From assembly GCA_024233305.1 (NCBI GenBank), contig JACKPV010000031.1:186001-250000 (forward strand): a stretch of DNA of 64,000 nt. Direction: 5' to 3'. Positions 18,301 to 25,063 of the stretch are shown here, in pieces; within the stretch, counting starts at the first letter, position 1, and every line of letters starts with the position of its first letter. This DNA is from Verrucomicrobiales bacterium (GTDB taxonomy: Bacteria > Verrucomicrobiota > Verrucomicrobiia > Limisphaerales > J093). A program made the translations under genes and the position numbers. The notes under the pieces were generated by a model. That model saw only the letters and a list, made by a program, of their open reading frames with translations, was not told the origin of the DNA and searched no databases.

Positions 18301-19319
18301 CCGGCGATGCGCTCGAGGCGCTCTTTCAGGCGGCGCCTGTCTTCGAGGATCCCGACCAATCCGGGGATGGCGACCGGCCGCCGGACGCTTTCCAGCAGGT
18401 GCAGGATGGTCTCGCCGTAGGCGTGGCGTTGTCCCTCGCCGGTGACCGCCAGGGCCAGCTCGTCGCAGGCGAGTTCGCGGTCGGCGCGCATCCGGGCGAA
18501 GGCCAGCCAGATCAACGGGTTGAACCAGTGCACGATCTGCAGGACCGTGATCAACCAGTTCAGGAACAGATCGCCCCGCTTGAGATGGGCCAGTTCGTGC
18601 AGGAAGACGAAGCGGAGTTCCTGCGACGAAAAGCGGTTGGCGAAACCTTCGGGCAGCAAGATCCGGGGCCGCCACAAGCCGCACAGCGCCGGCGTCGCCA
18701 GACCGGGGCTTTCCGCCAACGCGGGACGGGTTCGTAACCCCATTGCCCGGCGGCAGGATTCCAGAATCTCCAGCGGCTCCTCCGCCACGATCGGCCGTGT
18801 CCCGACCAATCGCCTTCGGGCGCGAATCACCAGCCAGACAGCCAGGCCGCTGAACCCGGCCATCCCGATCAACCAAAGCCAGAAGGCGAATCCGACCCGG
18901 TCGAACGGTCGCGCGGTGGGAACGACCAGGGCGCTCGGAACGGCAGGCAGGGCGGTCTCAGCGACGATATCCGTGCGCGGGGCAGTTTGCTCGTCGAGAA
19001 CGGTTGGCAAGTCGAACGCCTCACCAGCCGGCTCGGGAGGCAGCACGGCGGTGTTTTCCACAGCGGACGGAAGTGGAACCGTGGCAACCGCGTTGGCGGG
19101 CGGCCGCGGCGGCGACACGAAGTTGAGCAGACTGAACGCGCTGGTGAACGTCACCGGGAGGAGCAGTCGTGCCACGACCACCAACCAGAGGGCATGCCGC
19201 CAACCGGCGCTCAATCGTCCGCGAAACAACCGTTGGGCCAGCAACACCAGCAACACCAGCACCGCCGATTGCCAGCCGACGCGGAAGAGCCAGTCGAGGA
19301 TCTTAAATTCAACGGGCAT
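12366..19319 (-). CDS. Giant BlaR1/M56-type membrane metallopeptidase with CarboxypepD_reg-like repeats and a thioredoxin-like C-terminus
   Basis: A 2317-residue protein. Residues 1-365 are a BlaR1/MecR1-type M56 zinc peptidase: four membrane segments (about 15-30, 42-68, 142-165, 347-363), HELAH at 241-245 and a downstream ELACDE (282-287) as third ligand. About 390-2120 is a long string of carboxypeptidase-regulatory-like beta-sandwiches (GRVLDADGNPVASAEV, GRVVDDRGDPVAQADV and so on). About 2140-2275 is a thioredoxin/AhpC-TSA-like domain, but the active-site CxxC is reduced to GCPN with one cysteine. By BlaR1 topology the region after the last membrane helix should lie outside the cytoplasm, so the repeats would replace the beta-lactam sensor. 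It lies 21 bp downstream of the BlaI gene. The expected role is to sense an envelope signal and cleave BlaI; the ligand is unknown. Confidence 0.85.
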   Translation of the reverse strand: MPVEFKILDWLFRVGWQSAVLVLLVLLAQRLFRGRLSAGWRHALWLVVVARLLLPVTFTSAFSLLNFVSPPRPPANAVATVPLPSAVENTAVLPPEPAGEAFDLPTVLDEQTAPRTDIVAETALPAVPSALVVPTARPFDRVGFAFWLWLIGMAGFSGLAVWLVIRARRRLVGTRPIVAEEPLEILESCRRAMGLRTRPALAESPGLATPALCGLWRPRILLPEGFANRFSSQELRFVFLHELAHLKRGDLFLNWLITVLQIVHWFNPLIWLAFARMRADRELACDELALAVTGEGQRHAYGETILHLLESVRRPVAIPGLVGILEDRRRLKERLERIAGFRKPSRWSVLAIGLLGVLSVVGLTDPQATAPAETDAEVDTNGTGVDDAWGATASGRVLDADGNPVASAEVLLAAATASGLDRTKQARTDEAGHFVVPVSEEGVWQLLVQAPGWAPEWREFEVGAGKEPVAITLNRGRTIRGRVVDDRGDPVAQADVSLWSWRGIGRSTPGIRFRWSTRSRADGSFTWYRAPRDAIRLFVGKDGYRRSPSEAVPADAGAEVRLLLPRRAPSPPEEVGGETERGPAASHATQALASLTGTVTGLDGGGIVDARLLLTHGEDHQSRVIGETGADGRFELARRTSGPGRLFVQATGWAPQVRNLQPGLGMEPVSIKLTDGRTLRGRVVDDGGQPVQDAEVRVTEWGGVDLLDWTAATDADGRFVWEKAPPDPVRLTASAPGFGAATEAVALGESADVQIRLARDFRLRAQVVDAGTGSAITNAVLFRGWRDYWFRRGAISWDSRWRLFYGGGHFEVTYPPNPTNEVCFAATAPGYLPEIGPVLTSEGTHDYTFKLRRGEGWSGTVVDPAGKPVAGAEVAELGADSVVMGKGFFHGLGGSEHLTRSKEDGSFSLPARVPAPRFVAIHPSLGYGDVSQAELVRSGQIPLRPWGRIEGHLRWKDWVGSHEKVRVDVAEEAEPRPGYSWDDLSTQTDADGRFVLDLVPPGRNRLILEHSLPINIEVNAGEPTIVSPPYGATGLPVTGRALLRPPENRLGEDDGSGDWFLVEATLGERGKRVYVRGWTGEDGRFLFPYVEPGEYDLVVEVFASIDGKDRFGSSGRVPFSVPTDLPPNGELLDLGDVGVVPEGADWAAGGSAVARQASPPRGDPPPTPFDSAGAGPAPGALLISSEDSRLWFTVTFEGRPVPNAEVRFASGDLSTFRPRLSAPGFTDNDGRSFVYPDVKADLVVVTSGDRAAEVRVADLTDGCEIALETQAVVVGTLSIGGKPWGHQRLKFQRRHEAGPRPPGGREAVVRTTDDEGRFRIPAIMAGTVEVWLLTSPLVEIEMPPSSPHGIGLASYRECAQRLTALRLRGGEINDLDLSLAGRRITGRWMLERDPRPVDWFRAEVTLRSRDREEAVSLGGLCGLDGSFLIPYAGPGAYDLVIGLSEATDPESGVGGLTVPVTIPTNLTDGTDPLDLGTVRLRRRSFEQMRPTVRSEETGVSQSTTGTGRESEGTIPRPPPADEAEQDLKVNTAAASQPASSAPSDDGRVWFTVTYEGRPVAGAEVQLARKSRIGDGVKLSAVARTDAEGRMFVYPDANAESVVIRQGNRFVEVPLASLTNHCVIALEAEARLSGTLRIGGSPWPNQHLRIVPRYEAPAPPGEIRPPVQVTTDAEGHFEFPALAAGPAEILLDTPPFATRNPPPKFGGVLHGYGPVSQRLASVNLSHGQPRRLDLWLQGRLVKARVVWEGEAEPPDWMATEVLLVDRSASPWIMARGLPAPDGSILVPYAQPGSYQLILELYRDPSTHELIGGGGPVPVTITPNTADGATPLEMGIIPVKPRPPKGEGNASPTSQGAAVSEEKVVEPLGGIHGGLTLGGQAWTNQSLGLCPAFEPVDNSVHLPSFKWTAETRTDEQGRYHFPEAGRGPWDIWLRTPRSAELPAAIPGRLSPPPVEYPFGRRLARVEIFDDATVETNIHKTGRIITGRAVVANPVRPVDLRASWLTMRIRDSKALEGLTGAWVSKDGFFTIPCLDPGDHELHLAVEGYPAAGPTTTMHAIPVGSADPVVVSVATNLTEGTAPIELGEIPVTLRKPLFVGDRATDFQAKTLEGNPLQLADWLGQPVLLIFGCPNQYNLTRGELARFDAWYLDRPKSERPAVVLLGVGSPEDIDWLRAGGYPWPTIDANARRKFFEQEYEATWTPDFILLNREGRVAARHYRFDEMRPAVERLMKDFSATIAGKEATTVRRESLDFDIFLGFDPPSSWPKEPEYAGGALAWFEIDWQRDADGNWQTKSRNAAPPGNAGFDWPGWAGRVKGRG

Positions 19320-19340
19320 GGAAACCTCCAGGCTTCAGAT

Positions 19341-19715
19341 TCAACGGCGTCGCACCAGAATGCGGCGCAGTTCGGCCAGTTCGGCATCGGTGAGTTGATG
19401 GTGTTCGACGAAATGGGAAAGCAGCGGCGCCAACGACCCGCCGAACACCCGCGCCAGGAAGGACTCGCTGGCGGAGGCCACGCATTCGGCCTCGCTCACC
19501 TGGGGGGAGTATCGATAGGCGCGCCCTTCGCGACGAAAGCCCAGCGCGCGTTTGCCCACCAGCCGGTTCAGCAGGGTCTTGACTGTGTTCGGATGCCAGG
19601 AAGGGTCGGCGGCTTGCAGGGCCTCGACAATGTCGCCGGCCCCGAGCGGCGACTCCTTCCACAACACCTTCATGACCTCCCACTCCTTCTCCGAAATCCG
19701 CGGAACCGTTTTCAT
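19341..19715 (-). CDS. BlaI/MecI/CopY-family transcriptional repressor
   Basis: A 124-residue winged-helix repressor. ISEKEWEVMKVLWKESPL and NTVKTLLNRLVGKRAL are the typical BlaI first helix and recognition helix; the C-terminal half (LTDAELAELRRIL) is the dimerisation part. It is the first gene of a two-gene operon with the M56 protein 21 bp downstream. In BlaI/BlaR1 pairs the repressor dimer sits on operators in front of its own gene until the membrane peptidase triggers its proteolysis. Two such dyads lie 10-50 bp upstream of the start codon. The linkage suggests autoregulation; targets elsewhere in the genome cannot be seen. Confidence 0.93.
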   Translation of the reverse strand: MKTVPRISEKEWEVMKVLWKESPLGAGDIVEALQAADPSWHPNTVKTLLNRLVGKRALGFRREGRAYRYSPQVSEAECVASASESFLARVFGGSLAPLLSHFVEHHQLTDAELAELRRILVRRR

Positions 19716-19724
19716 GCCGTGAAT

Positions 19725-19740
19725 GTTTACAAGTGTGAAC
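19725..19740. promoter_or_regulatory. BlaI-type operator 1
   Basis: GTTTACAAGTGTGAAC is a near-perfect dyad (half-sites GTTTACA and TGTGAAC, 6 of 7 matching, 2-bp spacer) with the ACA/TGT core of known BlaI/MecI operators. It starts 10 bp upstream of the blaI-like start codon. Confidence 0.65.
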
Positions 19741-19748
19741 GCCGAAAC

Positions 19749-19764
19749 ATTTACGCCTGTAAAC
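19749..19764. promoter_or_regulatory. BlaI-type operator 2
   Basis: ATTTACGCCTGTAAAC has the same 7-2-7 layout as the first dyad (5 of 7 matching) and starts exactly 24 bp from it. A pair of dyads on one helix face is the arrangement seen in front of bla and mec operons. Confidence 0.6.
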
Positions 19765-19836
19765 GGTCGCCGTCAAGCTGACTTCCCGGTCGCAGACGGG
19801 CCTGGACATGGTCGGAAGTGGGTGAGGCCCTCGATG

Positions 19837-19941
19837 GTAGGGCAGGTTTTCCAACCTGCCGGTGCCGGGGACTTTCGAGTCCCCGGCACCGGCGCTGACA
19901 GGAATGTCCGCGGAACCGGCAGACAGGAATGTCCGCCCTAC
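19837..19941. repeat. Nested hairpin element D
   Basis: Outer arms GTAGGGC (19837-19843) and GCCCTAC (19935-19941) enclose two strong hairpins. The first is GGCAGGTTTTCCAACCTGCC (8-bp stem) at 19841-19860. The second, at 19861-19890, has a perfect 13-bp stem (GGTGCCGGGGACT) with a TTCG loop. Two copies of GACAGGAATGTC follow (near 19897 and 19922). The layout is that of a REP/BIME-like element in the blaI upstream gap. The remainder of 19765-20170 holds element B and no gene that I can support. Confidence 0.65.
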
Positions 19942-19999
19942 TGCCGCCCATCAAGACCCGCTTTCCTCACCCGGTACCAATCAGACCCGACGGGCCTTG

Positions 20000-20142
20000 T
20001 GGAGTGCGGTGGCTGGGACACCGCTTCTCGGGGCTTCGCGGCGCCGGGGGTGTTCGGAAGTCCGTCCCGCCGCGAAGGCGCCGGCGCCGCTGCGCTCCCG
20101 TCTTCGCGCTGCTTCGCCGAGGCAGGCTGCCGGCGCGCTCCA
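20000..20142. repeat. Element B copy 1
   Basis: It begins TGGAGTGCGGTGGCTGGGAC and ends GCCGGCGCGCTCCA, so the outer ends are inverted (TGGAGTG / GCGCTCCA). The interior is GC-rich with CTTCGCGGCGC and GCCGCTGCGCT. Related copies lie at 28436-28500 (left-truncated) and 35659-35780. Confidence 0.55.
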
Positions 20143-20170
20143 TGGCGGGAGCGCGCCTTCGATCAGGGCC

Positions 20171-20404
20171 TTACGGGCTGTCGACCTCGGGGAGGGGTTT
20201 TCCGACGCTCGAAGGGGGCGGGCGTTGGGACTGGCGTTGATCGACGAGATCGATCTCCTGTTTCAGGTGAAACACCATCCGCGAACTGGCCGTCAGCAGC
20301 GCGACCAGCAGAAAGAGCACGACCAGCACCAGGATCGACGCGATCCCCGACTCGACGCGGCGATGCGCCGGCGGACAACCCGGTTTCAGGCGATGGACAA
20401 TCAT
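20171..20404 (-). CDS. Small pseudopilin-like membrane protein
   Basis: A 77-residue protein whose ATG overlaps the preceding stop as ATGA (20401-20404), which implies translational coupling. After a short basic leader (MIVHRLKPGCPP) there is one hydrophobic helix (ASILVLVVLFLLVALLTASS) followed by a polar tail. This resembles a GspK/PilX-type minor pseudopilin truncated after its helix. It is the last gene of the GspE-GspF-GspF-pilin operon. The element B copy begins about 30 bp past its stop. Confidence 0.6.
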   Translation of the reverse strand: MIVHRLKPGCPPAHRRVESGIASILVLVVLFLLVALLTASSRMVFHLKQEIDLVDQRQSQRPPPSSVGKPLPEVDSP

Positions 20405-20928
20405 GGTTGAACCTCCGTCCCAGGCACCGCTTGGAAGGTGAAACGCAACGGCGCGGCTCGCCGCGTCGGCCGCCAGGGAGCCAGTTCCAGTTCCCAGCGC
20501 CAGGCAACAACCCCGTCGCGCTCCTCGCGCACAAAGCGACTCGAAGTCACCGCCGACAACACCGTCCGCCAGGCGGCGTCGGGTTCGCCACGCCGGAGCA
20601 ACCGTCCGCCCCGACTCACGTAAGCCACCATGCCGCTGGTGGTGGGCAGGTGGAGTTCGCATGCCTCGTTCGTTTCGATCAACGCGCCGCCGGGGCCGGC
20701 GGCGCGCACCTCCGCCCGCCAGCGCTCGCCGAGGCTGAGAACCGCCGTCACCTGGTCGCTTTGATGGCGCACGGCACGCAGGTGATCCAGCACGCGGAAC
20801 AGGGCCAGGCCGCTCGAATTGATGATCACGAGCAGCACCCCGATGTAGACAATGCACTCGAGGAGTTGCGTCGCCCGGCAACCGCGGCGCCGTCGGATCC
20901 CGGGGGTTCGGTTTGATCGCGTTTTCAT
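20401..20928 (-). CDS. Pseudopilin-like protein (minor pilin)
   Basis: A 175-residue protein; its ATG overlaps the previous gene's stop (ATGA at 20925-20928). Following a basic leader (MKTRSNRTPGIRRRRGC), a hydrophobic helix begins at TQLLECIVYIGVLLVI, a type IV pilin-like N-terminus with Glu at the +5-like position. The remainder is beta-rich and not recognisable. It would be an inner-membrane pseudopilin of the secretion/pilus machine encoded by the same operon. Confidence 0.7.
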   Translation of the reverse strand: MKTRSNRTPGIRRRRGCRATQLLECIVYIGVLLVIINSSGLALFRVLDHLRAVRHQSDQVTAVLSLGERWRAEVRAAGPGGALIETNEACELHLPTTSGMVAYVSRGGRLLRRGEPDAAWRTVLSAVTSSRFVREERDGVVAWRWELELAPWRPTRRAAPLRFTFQAVPGTEVQP

Positions 20929-21323
20929 GGCAGCGCAACCTCCCGCACGACCGCCCCGCCCTGGCCGCGTTCGGACGGGATCCAGGCGAGGCGCAGATGG
21001 CGGTTCGTGATGGTGAGTTCGAAGCGGCCGGGAGGAAGGCTGGCGGCGGCATCGGCGTTCACCTCGTAGGCGCGGGTTCCCTCGCCGTAGGCCCGCCACG
21101 CGCCCGCCTGCAACACCTCGGTCTCGCCGTCCACGATCTCCAGAGCCACCGCCCGTTGGACGAACGCGCGCGCCATCCGCTGCTCGCGATAGAACGACAG
21201 GGACAACGGCGTCAACGCGAGCCCGAGGATGCCCAACGCCACGGTGAGTTCGACCATCAGGGCGGCGCGCTCCCCGCGTCGGGGAAACGCCCCCGGTTCT
21301 CTCGAACGCTTTGTCGTTTTCAT
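20925..21323 (-). CDS. Pseudopilin-like protein (GspI/GspH type)
   Basis: A 132-residue protein with ATGA overlap with the upstream GspF gene (21320-21323). The N-terminus has a basic stretch, then LMVELTVALGILGLALTPLSL, the helix of a prepilin with the conserved Glu (MVE) after the processing site. The C-terminal part is short, as in GspI-like minor pseudopilins. Its position between GspF and two more pilin-like genes supports a place in the pseudopilus. Confidence 0.75.
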   Translation of the reverse strand: MKTTKRSREPGAFPRRGERAALMVELTVALGILGLALTPLSLSFYREQRMARAFVQRAVALEIVDGETEVLQAGAWRAYGEGTRAYEVNADAAASLPPGRFELTITNRHLRLAWIPSERGQGGAVVREVALP

Positions 21324-22456
21324 ACGCCGGCGGCCATGATGAGGGTGGTGAAGAAGCGGAACACGCTGATCGCGACCACCGCGACCATCGCGCCATAGGC
21401 GATCACGAGCGCCGAGGTCACGATCTGAGCGGTGGCCTGCTCGCCCTGAAACGCCTCGGCCTCGAGGGCCTCCTGCCAGCCGGCGAGCGCGGCGACCAGA
21501 CTTGTGCGCCCGTGCATGGCGTTCTCGAACCGCCAGCGCAGACCGCCGAAACCGTCGAGGCGAACCAGCGCCTTGACCAATGGGACGCCGGACCCGAGAT
21601 CGCTCACCACCCGGTGGGCGGCGCGTTCGAAAGCGGTGTTCGCGGTGCAGGCGGCCGCCATCCGGACACTGCGATCCTCGGGCATGCCGGCGTCAAGCAG
21701 CGTGCCCAGGATGGTCGAGAAATCGCGCTGCACCCGCTTCCGCTGCCAGGGCAGGCGCAGCAGCAGCGCATCCCACGGGACGGGCAGGGAACGGTTCAGC
21801 CACAGCCGAAACCGCGGACCGAGCACGTAGATCGACACCGCGAGCCAGACCCCGGCGAGCAGGAGGCTTTGCAGCCAGATCAGGGTCGGGAAGAAACGCG
21901 CCAGCCACGCGATCGAACCGGCGGCCTCCGGGGCCATGTCCACGGCGATCTGTTGCAGCTTCGGCAGGACGAACACCCCGAGCACCAAGGTCACCCCCAC
22001 CCAGGCGGGCGTGAGCGCGCAGATCAGCAGCACGAGATAGTGATAGGCCTTGCGCACACTCGAAAGCGCATCCGGCGCCAGCCGCCGGCACGCCGGCAAC
22101 ACCTCCGCCAACCGCCCGGCCTCCTCGCCAGCCCGCAACATCGCCACCATCCCGGGAGGCAGAAAACCCGGACAACGTGCAAGCGCCCGTCCCAACGAAT
22201 CGCCTTCACCGATGGCCTCGACCAACCGGTGAAATGACCGTCCCAACGCAGGGTCGTAACGGCGCCCCAGGGCCAGCACCACCCCTTCCGGGGCCTCGCC
22301 CCTCTCGATCCCGGACTCGACCAGGCTGAGGAAGAGGCGCGCCCGCTCACGTCGACGCAGCGGCAGACTGAGCACGAACCAGGCGATCCACGCCACACCG
22401 CCCACGAAAGGGAAGACAAGCACGGACACGCCGACGATCTGGAGGACGGTTTCCAT
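21320..22456 (-). CDS. GspF/PilC-like inner-membrane platform protein (second copy)
   Basis: A 378-residue protein of the type II secretion F family. Three to four membrane helices are visible (about 10-30, 175-205, 220-245 and the C-terminal VIAYGAMVAVVAISVFRFF). The two T2SSF repeats contain LGRALARCPGFLPPGMVAMLRAGEEAGRL-like and VPLVKALVRL segments. It begins 3 bp after the stop of another GspF-like gene. Family members form the membrane platform that couples the ATPase to pseudopilin assembly. Having two different GspF proteins next to each other is unusual and suggests a heteromeric platform. Confidence 0.82.
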   Translation of the reverse strand: METVLQIVGVSVLVFPFVGGVAWIAWFVLSLPLRRRERARLFLSLVESGIERGEAPEGVVLALGRRYDPALGRSFHRLVEAIGEGDSLGRALARCPGFLPPGMVAMLRAGEEAGRLAEVLPACRRLAPDALSSVRKAYHYLVLLICALTPAWVGVTLVLGVFVLPKLQQIAVDMAPEAAGSIAWLARFFPTLIWLQSLLLAGVWLAVSIYVLGPRFRLWLNRSLPVPWDALLLRLPWQRKRVQRDFSTILGTLLDAGMPEDRSVRMAAACTANTAFERAAHRVVSDLGSGVPLVKALVRLDGFGGLRWRFENAMHGRTSLVAALAGWQEALEAEAFQGEQATAQIVTSALVIAYGAMVAVVAISVFRFFTTLIMAAGV

Positions 22457-22459
22457 GGT

Positions 22460-23434
22460 TCAATTTCCCAGCAGGTTCAGAAACGCGACCACCGGACGGA
22501 GAACGGCGGCGAGTTGCACTGCCACCAGCAGGCCCAGCGCCACCACGGTCACCGGCAGCGCGGCGTAGAGCAGCATTTCGACCTGATGCTGCGCCCGTTG
22601 GCGGAACAACTCGGCGGCCTTGTCGAGACCGCCGGCGAGATCCTCCCCACCCTGCTCGACCAACCACAGGAACATCGGGGGGAACGCCCGGCTGCCCGCC
22701 GCAAAAGCGGCGAAACGCCCTTCGCCTTCCGCCAACCGTCGACGCCACAGGCGCACGTCCTCCCCGGCGGGGGCGCCCGCTTCGAGGTCCTGCATCAACG
22801 CCAGCGCCTCGTCCAGCGGCATGCCGCTTTGCAGCAACATGCGCAACGCGCCCGCGAACTGCGCGAGGTGGCTTTCGCGGAAACCCGGCAGCAGCCAGGC
22901 CAGCCGTTGGCGCAACGCCGGCACGAACAACGCCGCCAGCAGGCCGGCCAGGGCCAGCCCCAACCAAACCGGCGGGAGCCAGAGGAACAACGGCAGCTCC
23001 CCGACCGGCCGCGCGGTGAAGTCCGCGGCAACGGTCCGGACCAGGTTCTGGTAGATCCAGATGAACAGCCCCGACACCATCATCGCCCCCAGCAGCACGA
23101 TCAACGGATAGACCAGCAGACCCCGCAGACGGGTCCAGAGATCGTGGGCGCGCTGGTAGTAATCGGCCAGCAGGGTCAGGATGCCGGGCAGGTTCCCGCC
23201 TTCGCCCGCCAGCGTGACCAGGCGCCGGTAAAGCTCGGGCAACTGGCGTCGGCCGACGGCGTTCCCGAGGCTTTCGCCACGCGCGAGGTCCTGCTCAAGG
23301 GCGGTCAACTCGGTGCGCAACGTGCCGGCGCCGAGGTTGGCGCAAAGCTGGCGCAAGGCCCCTTCGAGCGGGATCCCCTCCTCCAGCATTCCCGCCAGCT
23401 GGCGGTTCAGAAAGGCGAATTCATCGGTTTTCAT
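22460..23434 (-). CDS. GspF/PilC-like inner-membrane platform protein (first copy)
   Basis: About 324 residues from MKTDEFAFLNRQLAGM; a longer frame to 23467 would overlap the ATPase gene and adds 11 residues, and neither start has a clear Shine-Dalgarno. Both T2SSF domains are present: LNRQLAGMLEEGIPLEGAL and a second FAGALRMLLQSGMPLDEAL. Membrane helices lie in LLVYPLIVLLGAMMVSGLF, WLPPVWLGLALAGLLAALF and LPVTVVALGLLVAVQLAAV. Compared with the next gene it is a divergent paralogue, not a duplicate. It would sit with GspE at the inner membrane. Confidence 0.82.
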   Translation of the reverse strand: MKTDEFAFLNRQLAGMLEEGIPLEGALRQLCANLGAGTLRTELTALEQDLARGESLGNAVGRRQLPELYRRLVTLAGEGGNLPGILTLLADYYQRAHDLWTRLRGLLVYPLIVLLGAMMVSGLFIWIYQNLVRTVAADFTARPVGELPLFLWLPPVWLGLALAGLLAALFVPALRQRLAWLLPGFRESHLAQFAGALRMLLQSGMPLDEALALMQDLEAGAPAGEDVRLWRRRLAEGEGRFAAFAAGSRAFPPMFLWLVEQGGEDLAGGLDKAAELFRQRAQHQVEMLLYAALPVTVVALGLLVAVQLAAVLRPVVAFLNLLGN

Positions 23435-23445
23435 CGTGTGACTTG

Positions 23446-24534
23446 TCACTCGGGCCCGGCCTGCCAATCAACACCCAGCACCCGGGTCATTTCTTTCTCG
23501 TCAGACACGCCCGCCGCCCGAAGCTCACGCGCCGAATCCGCCAGCGATTTCATCGGCGCGCCGGCCGCCGCATCCCCGGTCGCCAGCCGCCCCCGCCGCG
23601 CGGCGTCAATCGCCAGCCATTCCACCAACGGCGCGCGGCCGCGATACCCGGTGTCCAGGCAGTCCGCACAGCCCCTCCCGCGACAGCTCCCGCAAAGCCG
23701 GCGGACTAATCGCTGGTTGACCACCAGGGCCACGGAGGAAACCACGCTGTGACGCTCGGGACACATCGCGTGCAGACGTTCGAAAACCGCCGCGCACGAC
23801 CCGGCGTGCAAGGTGGCGATCACCAGATGGCCGGTCAGGGCGGCGCGCACCGCGATGCGAGCCGTCTCCTCGTCACGGATCTCTCCGATCACCAGCACTT
23901 CGGGATCCTGCCGGAGCAGATGCCGCGCCGCCGCCGCGAAGGTCAGACCGCGCGCCTCGTTGATCTCGGTTTGCATGATGCCCGGCAGGATTTGCTCGAC
24001 CGGATCCTCGACCGTGATCACGTGCCGCCCGCCCGCCACGGCCAGTTCCCCGAGACAGGCGTAAATGGTCGTGGTCTTGCCGCTGCCCGCCGGTCCGGTC
24101 AACAGCAGCAATCCCGAGGTCCCGCCCAGAAAGCGGCGGAGGCCCGCGAGCAAACCGTCGGGCAATCCGAGTCCGTCGAGTCGTTGCACCTCGCCCGGAC
24201 GGAAGAGCCGCAGCACGATTTTCTCGCCGGTGACGGTGGGATAGGTGGCCACCCGAAGGTCGTGCTGCGTGCCGACCTCCGCATGGTTGAGCCGGCCCTC
24301 CTGCGGCAGCGAATCCTGATAGGTCTTGAGCCGCGCGAGGAACTTGATGCGACCGAACACCCGTTCGGCGAAATCGGCGGACAGGTCGTGAACGGGAGTC
24401 AGGACCCCGTCGAGCCGGAAGGCAACCCGCGCCCCGGCGGGCAACTGGTGCAGATGCACATCGCTCGCGCCCGCCTGCTCGGCCTCGGCCAGCAATCGGG
24501 TGAGAAACTCGGGGGCGGAAAGGTCAGTATCCAT
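23446..24534 (-). CDS. GspE/PilB-type secretion ATPase
   Basis: A 362-residue traffic ATPase. Walker A is GPAGSGKTTT at 147-156, the Asp/His boxes lie in ITVEDPVEQ and ATLHAG, and Walker B is VLVIGEIRDEE around 213-223. A GspE-like zinc ribbon with CxxC...CxxC spacing (LCGSCRGRGCADC) is near 280-292. The protein is shorter than GspE or PilB of complete systems (about 500-570 residues) because the N-terminal N1 domain is absent, more like PilT-sized proteins. It opens an operon of six overlapping genes and would power assembly of the pseudopilins encoded downstream. No secretin (GspD) or prepilin peptidase is in the window. Confidence 0.9.
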   Translation of the reverse strand: MDTDLSAPEFLTRLLAEAEQAGASDVHLHQLPAGARVAFRLDGVLTPVHDLSADFAERVFGRIKFLARLKTYQDSLPQEGRLNHAEVGTQHDLRVATYPTVTGEKIVLRLFRPGEVQRLDGLGLPDGLLAGLRRFLGGTSGLLLLTGPAGSGKTTTIYACLGELAVAGGRHVITVEDPVEQILPGIMQTEINEARGLTFAAAARHLLRQDPEVLVIGEIRDEETARIAVRAALTGHLVIATLHAGSCAAVFERLHAMCPERHSVVSSVALVVNQRLVRRLCGSCRGRGCADCLDTGYRGRAPLVEWLAIDAARRGRLATGDAAAGAPMKSLADSARELRAAGVSDEKEMTRVLGVDWQAGPE

Positions 24535-24657
24535 GCCTGCGTGCTTGGATTCGACCGCGCCGAAGCCCCGACGTCACGCGGCAAGATGCGACGCCGGCCT
24601 GCCGCGACCGAAGCCAACCCCGACCTCGAGCCGAGGGTTCGCCGCCAGCGGCCGGCC

Positions 24658-24856
24658 AAGTCGCAACGATTCAGCACCTCGTGCCCGCCGACGTGCAGTC
24701 GGCGCATGATTCCGCTGGGATAGAGCCGCCTGCCGCCGAGGGCGACGATTCACCCAAAGGGGACTGCTGATCGGAATCGGCGAGACCGCGTAAGCCCCCG
24801 GGATTTCGGCGCGGACTACACGTCGGCGGCTACCGTGGGTTGAATCGTCACGGCTA
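24658..24856. repeat. Element C copy 1
   Basis: Starts with GTCGCAACGATTCA and ends TGAATCGTCACGGC, an outer inverted repeat. The inner arms are GCCGACGTGCAGTCGGCGC (about 24687-24705) and GACTACACGTCGGCGGC (about 24813-24830). Copies 2-4 are at 39220-39390, 52811-53007 and 41600-41794 (the last inverted). It lies upstream of the GspE gene and is directly followed by element A. Confidence 0.7.
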
Positions 24857-25063
24857 AGCCGTAACAGCCGTAACCATTCAGTCAATGGACCGCGGATGGG
24901 CACGGATGCCACGGATGGGGCGCGGCGCTGCCGCCATGGCGGAGAAGCCGGGAAGCCTCACCAAATGGTGAGCCCGAACCCAGGGCGCGCGATTCTGGTT
25001 TCCCTCAATATCCGAGCCCATCCGAGCCCATCCGTGGTGAATCCAACTGCATGGTTACGGCTA
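24857..25063. repeat. Element A copy 1
   Basis: About 200 bp built on GGATGGGCACGGATG-like units at the left and ATCCGAGCCCATCCGTGG at the right, so the ends can pair. The left end has CCGTAACAGCCGTAACC and the right end GGTTACGGCTAAG. The TAG stop of the adjacent BNR-repeat gene (minus strand) is inside the right terminus (CTA at 25061-25063). Other copies: 29577-29776, 32706-32898, 41402-41599. With element C this fills most of the 526-bp gap between GspE and the BNR gene; I see no gene in it. Confidence 0.72.

Noticed and set aside
19723..20916. A 397-codon plus-strand frame across repeats B and D and the pseudopilin genes
   Set aside because: It runs through hairpin elements and through overlapping pilin genes with clear helices on the other strand.
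19837..25063. CRISPR array
   Set aside because: The repeats seen are inverted, of different families and not regularly spaced; no cas genes are present.
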